Part shown: positions 46,803-59,600 of the stretch, in pieces | How positions within the stretch are numbered: the stretch's first letter is position 1 | Layout: every line of letters starts with the position of its first letter | Source: Haemonchus contortus | Taxonomy: Eukaryota > Nematoda > Chromadorea > Rhabditida > Trichostrongylidae | Direction of reading: 5' to 3' | Assembly: GCA_000469685.2 (NCBI GenBank) | Contig: LS997567.1 | Coordinates: 35,213,005-35,277,004, forward strand | DNA length: 64,000 nucleotides | Program-made: the position numbers and the translations under genes | The notes under the pieces: model-generated | Database searches by the model: none | What the model saw: the letters and a program-made list of their open reading frames with translations, nothing else | What the model was told of the DNA's origin: nothing

Positions 46803-47075
46803 GAATAATCGCATCCGTTCTCATGCTTTAAAAGCGTCCTACAAAGTTCTTTGGGGCCACATTGAGCCATGCATCTCAACCGCTGGTGCAATCCAAAACT
46901 TCAGAATAACAGGAGGTCTTCTGATGTTGATGGGCACCGTTTCCGTCTTTTCTACGACAGTCAAACATTTGCTATGTCAGCACCGTATTCGTCACCAATC
47001 CGTGATGAAATGCCTGAAATGCCTGCCTTTATCATGATTTGGTTGTGATCCATGACTGTGTTTCTGGGACATTTG

Positions 47076-47081
47076 TTTATT
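47076..47081 (-). promoter_or_regulatory. Polyadenylation signal AATAAA of the claudin-like gene
   Basis: AATAAA on the minus strand begins 5 nt after the TAG stop at 47086-47088. The implied 3' UTR is very short, which is common in nematodes. Confidence 0.55.
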
Positions 47082-47085
47082 TTTC

Positions 47086-50000
47086 CTATTTGATTATTTG
47101 TTTACAAACTACATAAGGTAGACGTGAGAAATAAACAACAGCACCTATAGAACCTACTACAACTACTAAAACTCAGTAATTCTTCCTTTGCAAGCCGCTT
47201 AAAATTAAAGTGCACATAAGTGACATATGCATTCGAAGTGAGACAGGGTAGCCGATAGACCTTGGGACTTGGAAAAATAAACCTACTTCTCTGCATTTCC
47301 AAATCACAAACAGTTAGAGCGAGAAAAATGGGCGAGAATTCGCATAAGTTTATTGTTTGGTGATGGAAAAGTATACCACATTTGTGTCAGTCTACTAGTT
47401 TTGATGTCGAATTTCCACCAAAAACTTACTTTTATCTGAATTCTTCTGGGGACCACCAAAGCTCCATAGCGTTTGTAGCACATGCAGATTCTTTATTTAG
47501 AAAAAGGCTCATTTACTGCTCATTTGACACTGGGGTCGTTACAGTTCAATTACCAAAAGAGCACTATTAAGGGGCTGGTAAGGATTCGTTGCTCACGGTT
47601 GGACTGACCCCGCGGGCCCACCGGTTGGCAAAGTAGCCGAGGGTGTTGAGGTTCCGCGATACTGCTTATTGGGCGCTTACTCTCAAAACATAAGGGTTGT
47701 GGGACATTTTGTGGCAAAAGTCTTCTCTTTTTCATCTCAGAGCCTTACCAAAGCCTTTACTAGTAACTCATGTCGTATGAATAAGAATGTGTAAACTTAC
47801 ATAACAAAATGGCAGAGAGGCCAAATAGGACTGCACTAGTTACAGCCATATAGAAAGACCACGAGAGAATACTCCTTTCGTGACCCTGGAACAGATCAAT
47901 CAACTCTTTCTGTCTTCAACTGCACTATACATATTTAGCAATACGGTCTGGGTCCTACGCCCTGGGTTCGTGTTTAGATCAAAGTGGCATCTACTTTCGC
48001 CCGCTCGGGAACAACTGATTGCGTTGCCCAGACTGACCTGCACTTTTGTGGCCGTCATTCAGTATCAAGTCAAACATTTATCTGTATGCAGCCACTGCCT
48101 ACTTGAGCCCCCGACACACAGAAGGTAGTTATCAGTCCTGTGCTGACCTTCTGGGGTCGTCCTTTTGTGTACGGCAATCCTGGGATGCAAGAAGCGCGAC
48201 TCCTTTTTTCCTTTTTTGCAGCTGTTATGCGAGATTAGCGTTTGTTTGTTTTTCTTCTGAACATGCTTGTCCAAACTAACACCTTCTGTCCTGTTGAGTG
48301 CAAAAATAAATAAATATTTATCAACTACGCTGCAGATCCTGCGATGGGGATACGAGGGTCGGAAGGAAGAAAAAACTGAAAAAACGTTACACCCGGGTAC
48401 CATTCAAATGAATACAATGCTACTCAGTTCTGAGGAAAGGGTTAGACCAGTTCATTAGTTGGCCATCCAGAATGAAAACTTCCAGTTTCTATTTCCCATG
48501 CTACTCAGGGGTGTAACGTTGATTTGCAATTTCATGCTGAACATTAAAAAGTCTTGGCTATGCTTTGCTCTATGGAATACGAAAAAACGGTTTGTACAGG
48601 TGACTATCCTTTTCGGCTTTGCTAATTCACTTCTGCATATCATTTGAGCTAAGGGTATACCACTGAGCTCCTACTTATCATCTTAAGAGTGATCATTGAT
48701 TCTTAGCCACTTAAAGGTGCAGTTCACGATAATTTTGGGGTACCCGTTTTTATTCGAAAAGCGGGAGTATAGATTGGGATTAGTTCATCGGTAGCGAAGA
48801 AAACGAGAGAATTCGCCGATTTCGAGAGGACGAAGGCTCCTCAAAAGTAGGAAAAATAGAGGTCGGACGAGATTGTCATGACGGAAATAACATGGAAGGG
48901 GCATTTGGACGAGATTTCAGTTACTGCAATTGCACAAGGAGCTGATTACATCAAGCCAGAACCTTACAGAACTGTCTTTCACTGTCGCTATTGGTCATGA
49001 GTTGTTTGGACTTCCTACAATGCTGGTGAAACTCGTCCGAGGATGCACACGGGCCAATCTTTGGGCCTTTATGTCTCCCTAGCTAAGCCGTTCTCCGACC
49101 TAATAAATCCAGATATGGTATACACGGGAGCCTCAAATTCATCCTGTGGGGAATCTCAGAGATCATTTTTATCGTGAACTGTGCCTTTAAGAAGTTCAAT
49201 ATTTCACTTATTTATTCGAAATGCGCTCCAAAAGAGTGACCTGTTTTTGAGAAATTTAGGAAGTTTGCTTTCCATCAGCTACCGATATTAAGTCGATATG
49301 ATTTTGACAACTATTCCAAATGCAGCGAACTGAAACTTTCCAGTAATGAAATTTGGTAACCCACATATTCATAAGGATATAAGTCGTGCATGGGAGTGTG
49401 TTGAAGAGTGAACGTCTGCCCCTCAAGATTAGCCTGCCAATAAACAAAGCAAGCGGTTCCGACGCACACCCCTGTAAAAAATAAATTTCCAACTGTAAAC
49501 GGCACTTTCCAAAGAAATATAATGGGAATATTTAGAACAGTTATGGAAAGATCACTGAAAAGTAGAGCTTTCAATTATGAGACCTGTCAATAAGACGATA
49601 AATGTCGTTGACATGCGGCATTTTTGACAACAGAATGGTCCAGTAATTACTACAGCACATGACATTACCATCGATGATATTAACAGACCAGCGATTACTA
49701 CTTCGAATGCTGAAATAAGCGAAATTAGCAGGAGGGAGAAATTTGCAAGGTAAGACTACTGGTAAAGTTTTAGTACCTGTTGAAAGTCCGAGTTTTGAAA
49801 ATTAATCCATCAGGGGGCCCGCACTAGAATGTTAGTGGGGTAGGATAAGGTTACTGTTGGCTTCTGGCAATCCTACTGCTAGCCGGACTGAACACTTTTG
49901 AAAGACTCTGAGACCTCTATACTGAAGCCTTTCGGTGTGGATCAATCCCATTTCGGGTCAGAGCGCCCTCACAAGTCGGTTCGGTGCTTTCACCTCCCAA

Positions 50001-53000
50001 GCGAGTTGGCACAAAATGACGGAAGCCGGAATGATAGAAGGTCTGTCCTGAGCGGGTTCAATCCGGATCATGATCCCCGGACCATGCGTATGACTTGGCA
50101 CTACACCTCTCCGCCCAAAATACAGTAACTATGGCATGAAAACCCAGGGCATTTCAGCTGGAAACATGCCAAGCGGGGAATTTAGTATTACAACACGAAT
50201 ATGAACTTACTTTGTGTAGGTAAATGCCTGTAAACAAGCATTCGACTTGGATACAGATCGTAGTCATCAAAGAACCAGCGGAGACGTTGCAATACGGACG
50301 ATAAGCGCATATGGCAATTCCCATAAGTACGAGTTGTCACGCATTGTTTCAGTATCCCTCGATGCATTTGCAACGCATCTAAAAATTGTAAAAATATTAA
50401 GTCTGCATGGCAGCCCGTGCCCCTTCAAAGTGTCTTTTATACTCTTCAAAGAAGTAGGTTTTAGTAGGTTAAAGAGTTTACCTTCAACGCATCATTGGTG
50501 AAGGCGGCTCCGCTTCTCTGAATCGACACACACTTACTTGTAGTGGAGAGCAAATGGAGGATCGTACTTTGCAGTCCTTTTTAGAGCCCTTTCACATGGT
50601 GAGCCACCAGAGCTTTGGCAATCCCCGAAATCCATTCTGACTTAGAGAGTGTAGTGCCACCCCTGATCTGCTTGCGGCCCCCAGCGATTTCTAGCTACTT
50701 GCCTTGCTCTGCTTCACACCCTAGCTAGATGTTTTTACTAGTTGTCTCACACCTGTCTCCTGCAGCTTGGTATTGATGTCCCTTGCCTTCTAAACTATAC
50801 TATTCAAATTGTTCCAACGCTATTAGAGATAATTGGCGGTAGAGTCTAGTCGAAGCCTTGAAGAAGTTTCAAGAACTACTCTCAGCTCTGAAAAATACAT
50901 TTGGTTCCCTTCCGTTTTATCGAATAAAAAGATTGGGTTGAGACAAAAGGGCAGCACAATTTTGAGATACGACTTTTTGCAATAAGCTCGCTGACATGCA
51001 ATCTCGCGAAAGCTACCCGAGTCCGTAGTAAGCAAGTACATTCGAAGAAAACGCTGACGCTATCCCTTCGAACGTATGTTAGGTAATCCTCGCCCCATAT
51101 TTTTCTAAAAAGTGCAACGTTGAAGAAAAGAAGGGATTGTTCGATTCTGAACTGAATCACCACAAAGAGCGCATTCACAGGTGTTCCTTGAGGTCGTCGC
51201 CCGAAAAAGCGCATCCAGAGGTCTATCCTTCAGAGTGCATGGTTTTCAGGTGTAACAGTGTGCACAAGCCCTAGCTATTGCCCTCCCGGACGAACTTGGG
51301 TCCAGTTAATCTGATCTACCTAATGGACGCTGAAGAGGGGGAAGATTTAGTTGGCTTGGGAGAGTATCGGTCCTTTTACCAAACTCAACTCGTGTGCGAT
51401 GGCGCGCATTTGGCAATACGCCTGTTTTTATAATGAAATAAGTAAACAATCTCAAACATAACCAGCTCTTCTCATTAATTATGTACTTAGAAGCTCAGAC
51501 TGGAAAATTACTAGAAATTCATCGGTCGCAAGAAGTGGATGGCGAAGGTACATACATGTAAAATACGACTACTGGTGACACCCTCCTGAGGTAATACCAG
51601 TTATTACTGATAGAGAAAGGTCTGCTTTCATAGATTCATAGGGCTCTATGTAAAATCAGAAAATTCGGAGTGGCAATCATCGAAGGAAATTACTTTAAAA
51701 ACCCTTTCGAAGTAATTTTGCGAGTTAGAAAGTACTCTGTTTGTCAAGGAATCTAGCGAAGCTTGAATTCAAAAAATTTCGTGGTCGACATATACCCAAA
51801 TTCCTGTCGGATATACATATCGACAGCAATCTGGTATATTTCGATCAAAAAATTTACGGTGGAACGAAGGGGAGGGGGGGGGGGGAAGAGGGAGGCTTCG
51901 ATAACCGCTGTATTGCCAGCAAAGGAGTCAGATATGAAGAAGTCGACGGAGTCGAGTTAGTCGTCGAAGGCAATCGGAGGCTACATATACGCTAAGCGCC
52001 AGCTGCTTCTAGTTCTTTGGCACTTTTTCCGAATGGTTCCATGCGGCTGACTGTTCCTTTGGCCCTCTTTTTATGTCACAGCTGGTGAACTGCCGCTTAG
52101 CTAGGGATTCCTAGAACTATTCCAATTGCTTGCGCGATAGCGCGATATATGTATGTGGTGGACAAGGAAATTACTACGTAGTATTAACAAAAGGGCAGAA
52201 GATAATGTAGTCAATAATACGTGAGAATGTGCCGCATAGAATGGCTAGCATTTGGTTGAGTACATAGTTATTTGCATATGTGTTTGATCTAAAACAGTTA
52301 CTCAAAGGCACAGTCCACGACGGAAATAACATGGAAGGGGTATTCGGACGAGATTTCGGTTGTTGCAATTGCACAAAGTGCTGACTACATCAAGCCACAG
52401 CTGTACATAACTGCCTTTCACTGTCGCTATGGGTCATGACAATTTGTTTAAACTTCCTACATAGGTTCCCTTGTGATCGGTGCAGCCTCTACAATGCCGG
52501 TGAAACTCGTAGGAGGATACATAAGGCCAAGCTTTGAGCCTTTATAACTCCCTAACTAAGCCGTTTTCCGACCTAATAGTGCCAGATATGGTATACGCGG
52601 GGCCCCAAACTCATCCTGTGGGGGGATCTCAGCGACCATTTTTATCGTGAACTGTGCCTTCAATGGCCGAGACAGAAGTTTTGTAATCTAGGGCCAATCT
52701 CATGTGAATGGTTACTGTTGGGTGGAGGGTGTGCTTTATCTGCTTGAGACCAAAAGCATGTGTTTCACCTCTGTTCCTAAATGGAACTGTATATAACACA
52801 GAATCCGTAAATTCAAGGTAACCATGAATGAACAATCTAGTTCCCATAAATATATATATGTATGTATTTTATAGTGGAGGTGGTATAGTGGCAAGAGAAC
52901 GGCACTACCACACATATGGTTTGGGGCTCGAATCCTGGACCAATAACAACCAAACCTTCCATTGACTAATCCGGCGTTAAGCTGGGAAAATGAAAACGCC

Positions 53001-56000
53001 GACTTGTTCTAAACACTTGTAGCCCCTTCAACAATCACCGTCTAGAACTCCAACCTTTTTATTTTATTACATAATTACAATGTAACCTGTTTTGAGCTCA
53101 TGTTTTGCTTACTGCTATTATTTTGCCGATGCGAAAGTTTCTGATAATCACAATACTTCTCTCTTATTCAGTGCAGATGAAAAAAAAAATGAAATAAAAA
53201 TTGAACAAGTTGTGGCAAACTTGGAACACATGTAAAGAAGAGAACTGGTTATTTTTGAGATTGCTTTATCACTTTTTTTTCAATTTCAATTTCAACTATA
53301 AGGTTCCAGGGGTCCTTAAGCACCTGCGAAAGAACCTCAAGGCATTACACACAATAGTTAACATTTTATGTACCCGATGATAATTTATCATGAATATTTC
53401 AAAGCAAATTTAACCTCTGACTCGGTATAAAAATCTTTTAGTCACACGGGATGCCAAATGAAAAATCTATTCCGGCTTTGTGAAGGTGAGGCAGGAACAA
53501 GTCTTAGAAACCTTTCATCAAAAGCGATAAAAAAGTCCGAGTAGTTAATTCCACGTTAAGAAGTTCGACTACGATTCGAGGAGTGGAGGAATTTGAATAA
53601 TTGTTGGTGTACTTGTTCTAGATGTCCTCATAAGTAATTCCTAAAGAATAGCTCAAACGGACACATGTATGAAGAGCTACTTTGAATTATGCCAGATTAC
53701 ACCTATGGGGCGTTAATATGCAAACGACACTCTCAGGACAATTAGATTGTTTTTTAAAATTGGGAATCTTTCCGTCTCGAACGCCTGTCGATAGAGGTTC
53801 TTTTGGTTGCGGACTCCTTCAAGTAAGCAATCACACTATATGAAGCTATGGGTGACAAGGTTGAAGTCACATAAAAGTGAAGCACAGCTTCTTAGGGATG
53901 GAAGCGGTACTGGGAGCCCATTACAAGACAAACAACAGGCAAGGAATCCCCTCGAAACAAGGTCTCCACTACAAAAATACATTATTCTCCTTTGGAATGA
54001 CTACGAGACTGGATATGTTTTAGGAGTACGTAATAGTCGAATGGATCGAATAGAATTCAAGAGTTCTAAATAGGTCCATTGCTTCAAACAGAGGAGAAGC
54101 TAACATAAAACCTTCACTTGTATGATTTCAAGTGTTGTGTAGGTAGTAGAAAATTTTAAAAAAGTCGTCGTGAGTTTTGGAGTAGATGGGGTTCTAGCAA
54201 GGAATATATGACTCCAACGACTATTGCCAGGAGACCGAAAAAAGTGACAGACGTTAGTGAAAGACCTCACCGGATGTCATTCAAAATCATGAACTTTCCT
54301 GCAGAGGGCACGAATTACCTAATGGCTTGCAACACCAACAAAGTGCAGACAAGAAAGATGAAATTCTGCAGAACGATAGGCTATCGATTGGAAGTATTGG
54401 TGTCTTGAGGTGCGGTAGCGTGAGAAGCGAAACTATGCAGTACTTGAAGGGAAATCCTAAAGGGAAGTTGCCTTCTAAGTGACATTTTACTGGTAATGAA
54501 AGGGTAGGATTGTGCTGAGATGGTCCGATTGAAGGAAGTGGTCGTCAGGGTGCCGTTTCGAGGAAGAGGAGGAACGTAGAGGCTGGCCTTGTCGATGGAG
54601 GGTCGGAAAGGGCTGAGGCACCGAGAGCAATGGGGTCAATCTTCTCACCTCCATGCCTGATAATTTCTCTCCTGAGAATACACGTCACTTTCTCTAGCAA
54701 TCAATCCCCCAGACCCTCTCTATCTCACCTCCCTCATTAGAGAATTAATGTGTTCCTGACGGTTCGTCAAAAACACTTCAGGAAAGGGAAAACGTTCAAT
54801 TTGAAATGGATTGAATTTTCAGCCTTTTTTGAGGTTTTCGAGCAAAGGAAAAAGGTTCAGGTTGTGCAATTCTTTCAAAAGTTCATAGAAAGATGACCTA
54901 GAAGACAATAATCATTATATGGGCCAAAAAAATCGTGAGTAGTTTTTATTGTTTTAGTATCATAGATAGGTGGAAGAGTTGTAGTGGCAAGCAGCGCACT
55001 ATCACACTGGCACGGTCAAGGGTTCGAATCCAGGATCGATCCCCGCTTCGGCAAACCAGGCTCTCCTTCTATATGGGATCGGTTAATCGGTACCAGACAC
55101 GTCTAGGAGGATCGAAGCACTGACTTGTACATCGGTTGGCTATCGCAAGCCATTGTATGGGCCATACACGCATTCCATTCGCCACTACGATTTTAAATGG
55201 AAGTAGAATGCACGGCGCATCCCTCAGACGGGATTTATCAGCGCTCAAAAAACTTCATTCTCTTAACCTTTCATTATTATGGATATGGCCTTTGTCAAAG
55301 AGTTCTTTGCTCCCTTCTAAAATCTTAAGGATACAAAAAGCAGTATTTCAGTTTTGTTGCTTCTCCCGTGGCACTGAACGGAGAAACCCCCTTTTCTTTG
55401 ATTTATTTATTGCAATGGTTTCTTTTTTTTCTTTGCCCTCGCTACTGGTTTGCGTCAAAGTTGGTTTTTGGGTGATGCGAATTCATTGCTGGCTGCGCTC
55501 TTCAATAAACTCATTCCAATAACTTGCAAAAATCCCGGTACCCCCGGTTCCGTTGTATGTCTTGTGAGCGCTCCCTCGAGCGATTCATTATAATTACATA
55601 TTCACTACTGTTTATATACTTTGTTAAAGGAGTGTTTTTGGCTACTTCATTGAATTTTTGGGCGCTCCAAAAAACAAATTCGTAGGTACCATGTTCGAAT
55701 GTAACGACACAGGTCCCTCCTTCCCCCTTGAAGGCGCTGTTCACGATCATTTCGAGGTACCCTTTTTCAGTTGAAAAACGGAAGTGTTGCTGTAAAGTAG
55801 TGCATCCCTGGCAAAGGAAGCGAGTAAAGACGTCTACTCAGAGAAAATAGACTTCCTTAAGTATTGTAATGTAGTAATGTAACGTAAACAGAGGTTAAAC
55901 TAGATAACCATGACGAAAATGGCATGGCAAGGGTATTTGGACGAGATTTCAGTAACTACAATCGTACACAGAGCTGACTACATCAAGCCAAAATTGTTCA

Positions 56001-56630
56001 GAACTGCCTTCCACTGTCGACATGGACCTTACAACATGGGAATCCCTTGAGATAGTGCAGCCTCTACAACACCGTTTAAACTCGTCCGCTACGGGAGTGG
56101 CATTCAACCGATACAATCTCCGAGACCTTATAAGGATCTTTTTAGGCCGTAAATCGATCTGACAATGCCGCCTGTAGTAAAGATGAACGCCAAAGATCCA
56201 TCAGAGCGATATTTCTCACTGTCAGAAAACAGTTTAATCGTGAGCTGTGCTTTTGACCTTGTACAGGTGGAAGTTGTGAAAATCCTAGCCCACTCCGTAG
56301 CCCAAATAGGAGGATCGTCTCAAGCTTGACAATGCCCACTCGGACAAGTGGTATGCATGCATGTTTACAAACAAATGTTTTTCTCAAAGCCACTTGGGAA
56401 TTGTTGTAAATACAGCTCTGGCATTGTTTTCATGGTTGAGAAAGGAAAGAATATCAGTTCCTAATGCAAAACCATATATAGGATACTAAAATAGCCAAAT
56501 AATAATAATTACCATGCTGAGTGAAGCGAGTATGTGTTGACCAGAAATCAGATGTAAATGAAGATACTAGTATGCCAGTGCCAAGTAATAGAATTATCCA
56601 TGCGAAAACCTGTTGACCACTGAACTGCAT
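47086..56630 (-). CDS. Claudin/PMP22-superfamily (Clc-like) four-TM protein, complete, five exons
   Basis: Exons on the minus strand: 56630-56513, 50378-50211, 49709-49584, 49471-49337, 47165-47086 (stop TAG). All four joins are phase 1 and total 627 nt: 208 residues plus stop. A tattccag acceptor 12 nt before the ATG would suit SL trans-splicing. TM1 is residues 8-26 (VFAWIILLLGTGILVSSF). The first extracellular loop has the claudin signature W30...G47-I-L-x-x-C52-x8-C61 (GILKQC, YGNC). TM2 is VVIAGLLISSMVMSCAVVI; TM3 is FIVLLTGVCVGTACFVYW; a loop with YEYVGYQ precedes TM4 (ISLLEIVVVVGSIGAVVYF). The basic tail is short and ends VCKQIIK. The family forms cell junctions or acts as channel subunits at the plasma membrane. 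Intron 1 spans 6.1 kb with several repeats. Exon 5 is the least certain, being small and after a 2.2-kb intron, but it is followed by AATAAA. Confidence 0.8.
48715..49186. mobile_element. MITE family C copy 2 (full length, ~472 bp)
   Basis: Ends AGGTGCAGTTCACGATAA / ATCGTGAACTGTGCCT; TTAA at 48711-48714 and 49187-49190. Lies in intron 4 of the claudin-like gene. Best family reference. Confidence 0.92.
49932..50116 (-). repeat. SINE family B copy 10 (internally deleted)
   Basis: GATCAATCCCATTTCGGG tail joins directly to CAAGTCGGTTCGGTGCTTTC, with the middle lost. Lies 95 bp from exon 2 of the claudin-like gene. Confidence 0.75.
50380..51229. other. Part of claudin-like intron 1, nothing supported
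   Basis: Two overlapping minus-strand frames (50823-51041, 50882-51214) lack motifs and phased boundaries. Confidence 0.4.
51230..51417 (-). repeat. SINE family B copy 11 (heavily decayed)
   Basis: Only the CCCGGACGAACTTGGGTCCA, GAGAGTATCGGTCC and GTGCGATGGCGCGCATTTGG segments are recognisable. Confidence 0.5.
51418..52301. other. Part of claudin-like intron 1, with a G tract
   Basis: A G-rich run lies at 51871-51893. + strand frames 51741-51995 cross it and are not credible as genes. Confidence 0.4.
52306..52659. mobile_element. M​ITE family C copy 3 (internal deletion)
   Basis: Ends AGGCACAGTCCACGA / TCGTGAACTGTGCCT; duplication TCAA at 52302-52305 and 52660-52663. Relative to copy 2 it lacks about 120 bp next to the left end. 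Confidence 0.92.
52873..52988 (+). repeat. SINE family B copy (plus, head only)
   Basis: GGAGGTGGTATAGTGGCAAG head and GGCTCGAATCCTGGACCAAT B-box region. Confidence 0.8.
52989..54965. other. Part of claudin-like intron 1, no supported feature
   Basis: + strand frames at 53807-54073 and 54208-54408 have no recognised motif and no phased partners. Confidence 0.4.
54966..55252 (+). repeat. SINE family B copy (plus, near full length)
   Basis: GTGGAAGAGTTGTAGTGGCA head, AGGGTTCGAATCCAGGATCG B-box region, and ACGGGATTTATCAGCGC tail. Confidence 0.85.
55732..56252. mobile_element. MITE family C copy 4 (most diverged)
   Basis: Ends AGGCGCTGTTCACGATCA / ATCGTGAGCTGTGCTT; duplication TTGA at 55728-55731 and 56253-56256. 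Located 260 bp from exon 1 of the claudin-like gene. Confidence 0.88.
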
Positions 56631-59600
56631 CAATAAACGACGCTGGAATAAGATTTATGTTGATTGACGAATTACTATGGAATCTGGAAGTAACTACGGA
56701 GAGTAGCATAGCAGTTATGGGCAGTTGTAACTCAACTACTGACAAGTACAAGTTCAGCAACATAGGAGAAGTTTGAAGAGAAAAGTTAGTAAATTTAAAT
56801 GAAAGATATGATCAGATTCTTCTCACAATCAATATTCAAGGTGCATCATGGTTCGAAATGTATTTTTTGAAGAAAGTTTTGTAAAGAGTTTTTGTAAAGA
56901 GAGGAGTACGAGTTCTTCAGAGCAATATAAAAATGTCTCCTGACCAAAGATCACTACGGTCTTTGTCAATAAGTATGTATAGCGAAGGAAAAAGCCAAGT
57001 GATGACGGAAGGCTTGCATTACTAAGAGGGGACTGCGAAGAGACTTCATTCAATTTTAGATGATTTTTTATGATGCGCCCATAGGCTTAGGGGGGAATTG
57101 GCGACGAAGCAAAAAATGGGGTGGAGAGATTTTTTATGGACACGCTCAAAGCCTTTATGATGGCTTCGGAAAGGAACAAAAAATAGGTGGAGAATATGCT
57201 TTAATATTCTCAAATGAATGAAAATTGCACTTAACGTTTGCCCCGTTAATCAGCTTTGGAGCTTAGTTGAATTTCATCATGAGTAGGGGAGATTATGTAT
57301 CTTGGAATGAATCCCCCCACGGAATCTCCTGGAGCTTGAGGCAGTTCTTATGAACCATCCAGCCCAGCTACCTTGACTGGTTTGAACATGAAGAAGTTGT
57401 TGGTTTTTTTCGTCTAAAAAGATGTAGAAAGACGTTTTTAGCCTTTGGATTCATTGAAAAGTGCAAACCCAAAAATATTCGTGAGCTCCCATTATCCGTC
57501 AAAACCGCTTTGTTTCCAGGTGGACATGGAAGACTGGGAGTGTCATGGGGGCTCAAAGAGCTACCAGAGCAAGAAAAGGAAACAGAAAAATAACAAAAGT
57601 TTCAATAGCCATCAGAATCTAATATCATTTGCAAAACTATTCGAAGACCATTCGGTCCAAGTGTTCAAGGTGACATTAAGGAAATGTGAATGTGTCAAAA
57701 CTTGTAATTAATTCGAAAAAAAAGTTGTAAAAGATGATACTGATGATGATGATTGATACAAGTTAAAGGCACTGGACATTCAGAGGGTAAAGACGCATTC
57801 GAGGATTATATCCTGACAACACAACGTCAAAGATTAATCACTGGATATAGGCTAAAGTCGATGAAAGGGGACGAAGTGAACCTTCGAATCACTCGAATAT
57901 TAGACGACAAAGGGTGGAACACATGTTCAATGAGCGTGTAAAGTGCAAAGGATGTTCAGCTTATGACGTTCGCGGGAATGTCTTGCCATTTTTCATTTGA
58001 CAATGAACTGGAATAACAAAAATGGTAGTAATGGAATGAGTAAAATGCGACAGAGAACATTATTATACCATTCATCATTCGAAGTATTAAAACATACCGC
58101 TCAAAAAAGCCCGATTACCAGGGTTAAGTGCGGCTGCTTTAGCCTAAATAAACCCTCGCTGAATAAGCAATGAATGCTTGACCGCTTAGGTGGTTAGAGG
58201 TGGGACTTAGAAGTGCTGAAGTCCCTACTGAACTTTGCCCATCACGAATAAAGCTTGAAAGGCTGTGGCGGTGGCGGTGGCTGGCTAGATGGACAGAGGA
58301 CGGCAACGGCAACGTGCTTTTCCGAGCCGCACTCCTAAGTGAGCGTCAAGTTCAATATTCTCGACTCCACGCTCATTTTTGGAGTCAAGTGTATGTCTGG
58401 GTGTGTGTGTGTGAGACTCCAATTCGCCAAGGGAACAGGGTTTTTTCAGTTGCACATGTGAAGACACTAGCCTGAGCACTAATCTCAGTACTAAGCACTT
58501 GCCATCGCAACAGCCAGCAGCCCTCACACACACACAACACACGACACCTCAGCAGAGAAAGGAGGGGGGTATGGGTGTGACTAATACATGAGACTGAGAA
58601 AAGCCATTACGGCCCCATTGAGGAAGATTTATATTCAACCGCTGGAAATGGAATTGATTGAGAAGGTTGAAAGACAGCTTAGAAAGTACAGTCGTTGTGC
58701 TCCGAAACATCATATAATCTAAATCTTTCTCAATAGACAAAATCGAAAATAAACTGTAAGTAATAGAAAATTGTTTTTGGATTGCTTTCCGAAATTCCAT
58801 TTATAGGAAAGAGGAAGGAGCTCGATGATATCTTTCAGGGAAATCGAGAAATTGTAAAAAGAGGCATAAAATTAAGCATCATTCATAAGTACAAAGGAAG
58901 AATTTTGAAGGAAATCGAGGGGAACTCAGCAATAGCCCGAGAAATGCTCGATAAGAAGTGATATCCGGAATGAGGAGGAATCCGAAAAATGGACGACATT
59001 TGAGATTCATATGTCAATTAATTCTGTGGTGTTCGAGAGCGGCAGAAAAAAAGCCTCTCCGTGAAGATTGTTATTCTGTCAATGAATGAAACCAATGAAA
59101 GAGACAAGTTTTTCGGAGCGCTGAGGGCCAGAAGTTAGGTTAGGATACCAACTACTAATAACAAGTACAAGCCCCAGATCCATCGACGACTTCTTTCAAT
59201 TGGAGCGAACTGGTAGCGAATTTGAGTTCTCGTTGAATCTGAAAATTGTTCCCCCAAATACGTAGGAGGGTTGGACTGCTGACCGAAAAAAGGTTCTACC
59301 AGAAAGGAGAGCGACATGAAAGGAATTACCATAGAGATTACACAACAGGAAAAGGTATTTATAGCCTTTATTTGCAGTAATCACCTAGAATTAGCCAGAA
59401 CAAAAAACTCAGAAAAAACTTGACCACTGCGACCTGGAAAGGATTTCCAAGCCCTGCTAAATCGAAACTTGTCTCGAGGGAACGAGGTCTCCTTGAGAAT
59501 ACAAATATCTGGTGCAAGTGTGCTGGCTTCAACCTTCAAGGTTACAAAACTTTGTTGAACTGACGTTCCGACCACTTCCCCTCTTTAGCTTTAGCATACA

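Noticed and set aside
56142..56393. Minus-strand frame (83 codons) first considered as exon 2 of the claudin-like gene
   Set aside because: It gives no claudin motif and runs into MITE C copy 4. The exon at 50211-50378 joins in phase and supplies the GIL..C...C signature.
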